Below are positions 5,796 through 8,686 of a stretch of DNA of 8,686 nt, one piece after another. This stretch comes from JBNAVY01 sp049700195. GTDB taxonomy: Bacteria; Bacillota; Thermoanaerobacteria; Thermoanaerobacterales; Thermoanaerobacteraceae. The notes beneath the pieces are model-generated. The model was given only the letters and a program-made list of their open reading frames with translations. It was not told the origin of the DNA and searched no databases. The stretch covers positions 1 through 8,686 of the forward strand of contig JBNAVY010000066.1 of assembly GCA_049700195.1 (NCBI GenBank), in the 5' to 3' direction. The translations under genes were made by a program, and so were the position numbers. Every line of letters begins with the position of its first letter. Within the stretch, counting starts at the first letter, position 1.

Positions 5796-7727
5796 ATGAA
5801 AAAAAGATTTGGCATCATATACGTATTGATAATTTTTACATTATTTTACACTACTAACACGGTATATGGGGCGCAGACTTATAACATTGACGGAAAAAAC
5901 ATATTATATAATTATCCGCCAATAAAAATTGTAATAGACCAAATAGAACAAAAGCCAAAAATGCAACCGCTTATGATTGAAAATCATGTCTTTGTTCCTA
6001 TAAGATTTATTTCAGATAAATTAGGCGCAGATATTGGATATGATAGTTCAAAAGTATGGATTAATTATAAAGGGAAAAAAATCATTCTTTACTATTATAA
6101 AGATACTGCATATTTAAATGGTAATCCTGTAAAACTTGAGGCATCTGTAAAATTAGTAAACTATGGTTATACATATGTGCCTTTTAGGTTTATTGGAGAA
6201 GCATTTGGGGACAGCATAAATTGGGATACAAATACAAATACCGTTTATTTAAGCAGTACAACATCTTCAAATCAAATTAATCAGACAACAACAGTAAATG
6301 TTTCAAATTCTACTCAGAACTCTAAGCAAACATTGACAAATCTCTATACAATTGACAAAATTAACTTTGAAAGTATAAATGACAATAAATATATATCAAT
6401 TTTAACAAAAGATACAGATTATACAGTAATCAAAAATAATGACCAAAATACAATCTATATAGATATTAATAATGCTAAACTCAACAATCAGCTTATAGGA
6501 TTTGGTACTGATGATAAAATTGTAAAAGGAGTTATTCCAATACAACTAAAACAAAATACTGTTAGAATTATTATCACTTTAAACAGCGATGCAAATTATT
6601 CTGTTTCACAACAAGATGGTAAATTGTTAATCAACCTGCAACCCATAAGTATAAATTTACCTTCTTCTGTAATTGTAAATGCTGATATAGTAAATATACG
6701 AACAGCCCCGGGTACACAATCTGACATTATCACCCAGGTCAATAACAAAGATGTATTAAGTGTAATTGACAAATCGGGTGATTGGTATAAGGTTAAACTT
6801 CAAGATGGTACAGTAGGCTGGATTGCAGGATGGCTTACAACTGTATATAACAATTCTAACCAGGTAACAAATAATAATTCTAATAATTTTTCCGATCGAA
6901 GGGAGCTTACAGCGTCTAACACAAAGCCTTCAAGAGGAGGCATTGGACAGGCTCTTATGTCCATACCTTATGGAGGTAAAGGAGTATGGTACAGTATATA
7001 TTCAAAAATGCCTGATGCAAATGATTTGAGTTTTTTTAGGAATGCAAATATAACCCACATATACTTGGAAGTTGCAACATCTACAGCAGGGTTTCCCGAC
7101 AAATGGAAAAAATGGCTTGATGATATTGTTCCTGCAGCCCATAGAGCAGGTATAAAAGTTATAGCATGGCTTTACACAGACTTAAAAGATACATCCTTTG
7201 ATGCAGACCTTACAGCTCAGGTTGCAAATTATATAACTCCAAGTGGTGATAGTGTTGATGCAGTTGCAGCAGATATAGAGGATTTACCCCAAAATGACAT
7301 AAAAACATCATCAAAAATAGTAGAAGATTATGCAATAAAAACTCGTAATAGTTTACCATCTGGTATGCCTTTTATTGCTATAACATACCCACCTCAGTAC
7401 AGGCCAAATTATCCTTATTTTACAATGGCAAAAAACTTTGATGCTATTGCACTTATGGATTATTGGCATGTATCTGATAAAAATTATACTTATGATGATG
7501 CAAAAAACTTTGTATCTGATTCAATAAAAAGACTGCAGGCAGCAGCGGGTAGTGTTCCTATAGAGGTTATACTTCATGGATATGATGAAGGGAAAGGGTT
7601 GCCTTCATCAGACGAATTAAGAGGTGCTATTGATGCTTCAATAAATGCAGATGGGTATTCTATTTATACTTGGAATACACTAAATGATGAATTAAAAGAC
7701 GTATTTGCAAATTATAATAACAAATGA
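5796..7727 (+). CDS. Secreted multidomain protein: CuAO-like N-domain, AMIN, SH3, TIM-barrel glycosidase-like
   Basis: A 643-residue exported protein. Residues 1-25 form a signal peptide (KKR, hydrophobic core, likely cut after VYG before AQ). About 44-153 match the copper-amine-oxidase N-terminal-like module, with its paired VFVPIRFISDKLGA and YVPFRFIGEAFG halves. This is a surface module of Clostridia, not an oxidase. About 185-283 look like an AMIN domain. About 291-350 are a bacterial SH3 domain (VNIRTAPGTQSD, GDWYKVKLQDGTVGWI). An Asn/Ser linker (351-375) leads to a C-terminal TIM-barrel of the putative glycoside hydrolase type (about 394-638), with acidic strand ends E425, D493/E495 and D555 as catalytic candidates. 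AMIN and SH3 domains commonly bind cell-wall polymers, so I infer a wall-associated, possibly glycan-cleaving protein; the substrate is unknown. AAAGGAGGT at 5782-5790 supports the start. No clear promoter was found in 5710-5795. It converges on an SLH deacetylase gene. Confidence 0.85.
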   Translation: MKKRFGIIYVLIIFTLFYTTNTVYGAQTYNIDGKNILYNYPPIKIVIDQIEQKPKMQPLMIENHVFVPIRFISDKLGADIGYDSSKVWINYKGKKIILYYYKDTAYLNGNPVKLEASVKLVNYGYTYVPFRFIGEAFGDSINWDTNTNTVYLSSTTSSNQINQTTTVNVSNSTQNSKQTLTNLYTIDKINFESINDNKYISILTKDTDYTVIKNNDQNTIYIDINNAKLNNQLIGFGTDDKIVKGVIPIQLKQNTVRIIITLNSDANYSVSQQDGKLLINLQPISINLPSSVIVNADIVNIRTAPGTQSDIITQVNNKDVLSVIDKSGDWYKVKLQDGTVGWIAGWLTTVYNNSNQVTNNNSNNFSDRRELTASNTKPSRGGIGQALMSIPYGGKGVWYSIYSKMPDANDLSFFRNANITHIYLEVATSTAGFPDKWKKWLDDIVPAAHRAGIKVIAWLYTDLKDTSFDADLTAQVANYITPSGDSVDAVAADIEDLPQNDIKTSSKIVEDYAIKTRNSLPSGMPFIAITYPPQYRPNYPYFTMAKNFDAIALMDYWHVSDKNYTYDDAKNFVSDSIKRLQAAAGSVPIEVILHGYDEGKGLPSSDELRGAIDASINADGYSIYTWNTLNDELKDVFANYNNK

Positions 7728-7756
7728 GTAGCAATTGCTACTCATTTGTTATTATA
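7713..7756. terminator. Bidirectional palindromic terminator shared by two convergent surface genes
   Basis: A 44-base perfect inverted repeat with 22-base arms is centred at 7734/7735, with core GAGTAGCAATTGCTACTC. It contains the TGA of the + strand gene (7725-7727) and the TAG of the minus strand gene (7740-7738), only 10 bases apart. Both proteins therefore have their last codons read from the same palindrome. The T-rich outer arms can terminate transcription from either side. Confidence 0.85.
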
Positions 7757-8686
7757 TCTAAGATAACTGCTGCTTCTTCCCTTGTTAAAGGCTTTTTAGG
7801 GTAAATATATGTTTTATCACCTACATTTGTTCCGACGATAAGTTTCCCTTCATAAGCCTTTTTTATTGAACTAAATGCCCATGAAGAAATATCAGCTTTA
7901 TCATCTACATTAAATAAATTTATTGTTTTGTCAGGATTATATAATTTCATTAAAACACTTACAGCCTCTTCTTTTGTTATTTTATTGCAGGGTTTAAAAG
8001 TATTATCATTATAACCTGACATAATGCCAGAAGAAGCAACTTTTGAGATTGGAGAATAATACCATGCATTATCAGGTACATCTTTAAAAATCATCTTGTC
8101 AATAACTTCGTGATTGTTTTTTAAAAAAGTTCTGTCAATTATAGAAGCAAATTCAGCTCGTGTAATTTCTTTTTTTGGTCTGAAGGAGCCGTCTTCATAA
8201 CCCCCAAAAATGCCTTTTGTTAAAGCACTTAATATATTTTTTTCAGATATGGAATTTTTAATGTCCCAAAAAGGGATAATATTTAAGCCACTGCTTAATT
8301 TATTTATTTTTTCAACAATATCCTGTCCCGAATAAGAATCCTTCACAGTTATCCTTTTTAATTTCATAATATTATCTCCATAATAATTGACCCCTTCTTT
8401 AATGCCAAAAGCCATCTGAAAACCGGTTTTTTTTGCTATTTCATCACTTATTTTATTGCCTTGGCCAAAAGGGTATGCCAAACAAATAGGGGGTTTACCT
8501 ATCTTTTCATTAATTATTTCAATAGAACGTGTAAAATCAGTATAAAGTCTTTCTTTGTACTGATTTACAGTTTCAAGATGACCATTAATTATGACAGGTC
8601 CCATGACCATAGGTATTTTTCTAAAACCATTTGACTGATATGTATGAAGATCATAAGTATGACTTTCAATTTCAATAAGGCCGCTG
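7738..8686 (-). CDS. Polysaccharide deacetylase with three C-terminal SLH domains (5' end outside window)
   Basis: The minus-strand frame is open to the window edge, so the ATG at 8610 is internal: 25 more codons upstream keep the family motif SHTYDLH. About 315 residues are visible. The N-terminal part resembles NodB/CE4 deacetylases. EIESHTYDLH supplies the H-x3-H-type metal-binding motif, and AYPFGQGN the conserved YPFG motif. The first motif (typically TFDDG) and any signal peptide would lie outside. The C-terminal half holds three S-layer-homology repeats: GGYEDGSFRPKKEITRAEF; FKDVPDNAWYYSPISKVASS to ITKEEA; and SSWAFSSIKKAYEG to LTREEA. SLH domains bind secondary wall polymers, so the enzyme is probably surface-anchored and removes acetyl groups from a cell-wall or extracellular glycan. 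The substrate cannot be told. The gene converges on the secreted TIM-barrel protein gene. Confidence 0.88.
   Translation of the reverse strand, partial: SGLIEIESHTYDLHTYQSNGFRKIPMVMGPVIINGHLETVNQYKERLYTDFTRSIEIINEKIGKPPICLAYPFGQGNKISDEIAKKTGFQMAFGIKEGVNYYGDNIMKLKRITVKDSYSGQDIVEKINKLSSGLNIIPFWDIKNSISEKNILSALTKGIFGGYEDGSFRPKKEITRAEFASIIDRTFLKNNHEVIDKMIFKDVPDNAWYYSPISKVASSGIMSGYNDNTFKPCNKITKEEAVSVLMKLYNPDKTINLFNVDDKADISSWAFSSIKKAYEGKLIVGTNVGDKTYIYPKKPLTREEAAVILDIITNE

Noticed and set aside
5926..6256. Copper amine oxidase enzyme
   Set aside because: Only the N-terminal-like module found in many clostridial surface proteins is present; there is no catalytic oxidase domain or topaquinone motif.
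8608..8610. ATG at 8610 (minus strand) as the start of the SLH deacetylase gene
   Set aside because: The frame stays open to the window edge and encodes the conserved SHTYDLH motif upstream of this ATG, so it is an internal methionine of a gene cut by the window.

Overview
The window is AT-rich DNA. Its proteins are rich in Lys, Ile and Asn, codons ending in A/T dominate (AGA, ATA, TTA), and Shine-Dalgarno sequences are strong (AAAGGAGGT type). Surface genes carry copper-amine-oxidase-like N-terminal, AMIN, SH3 and SLH domains. Together these suggest a low-GC Gram-positive of the class Clostridia, perhaps an anaerobe of the Thermoanaerobacterales type with an S-layer. That assignment is inference from style; no marker gene proves it.

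Region 1 (1-2938) opens with a perfect-palindrome terminator of an unseen upstream gene. It then holds a two-gene unit on the + strand: a class V PLP aminotransferase and serA (3-phosphoglycerate dehydrogenase, TTG start). These two enzymes would carry 3-phosphoglycerate through 3-phosphohydroxypyruvate to phosphoserine. A PHP-family phosphatase of the histidinol-phosphatase type converges on serA from the other strand. The two stop codons share one long palindromic terminator.

Region 2 (3746-4052, 307 bases between annotated long genes) separates the divergent phosphatase gene and pyrG. It holds a good promoter for each direction. On the pyrG side it also holds a leader with a 15-codon ORF behind a clear ribosome binding site and an intrinsic terminator placed before pyrG. 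This looks like a transcription attenuator for CTP synthase and is the most interesting part of the window.

Region 3 (4053-5709) is pyrG (CTP synthase, complete) with its own terminator starting at the stop codon.

Region 4 (5796-8686) is about the cell surface. One gene encodes an exported four-module protein (copper-amine-oxidase-like N-domain, AMIN, bacterial SH3, TIM-barrel glycoside-hydrolase-like domain). A convergent gene encodes a polysaccharide deacetylase with three C-terminal SLH domains, and its 5' end lies beyond the window. These two genes also meet inside a single long palindrome that contains both stop codons.

No tRNA, rRNA, CRISPR array, insertion sequence or phage gene was seen. 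All long genes look intact apart from the one cut by the window edge.
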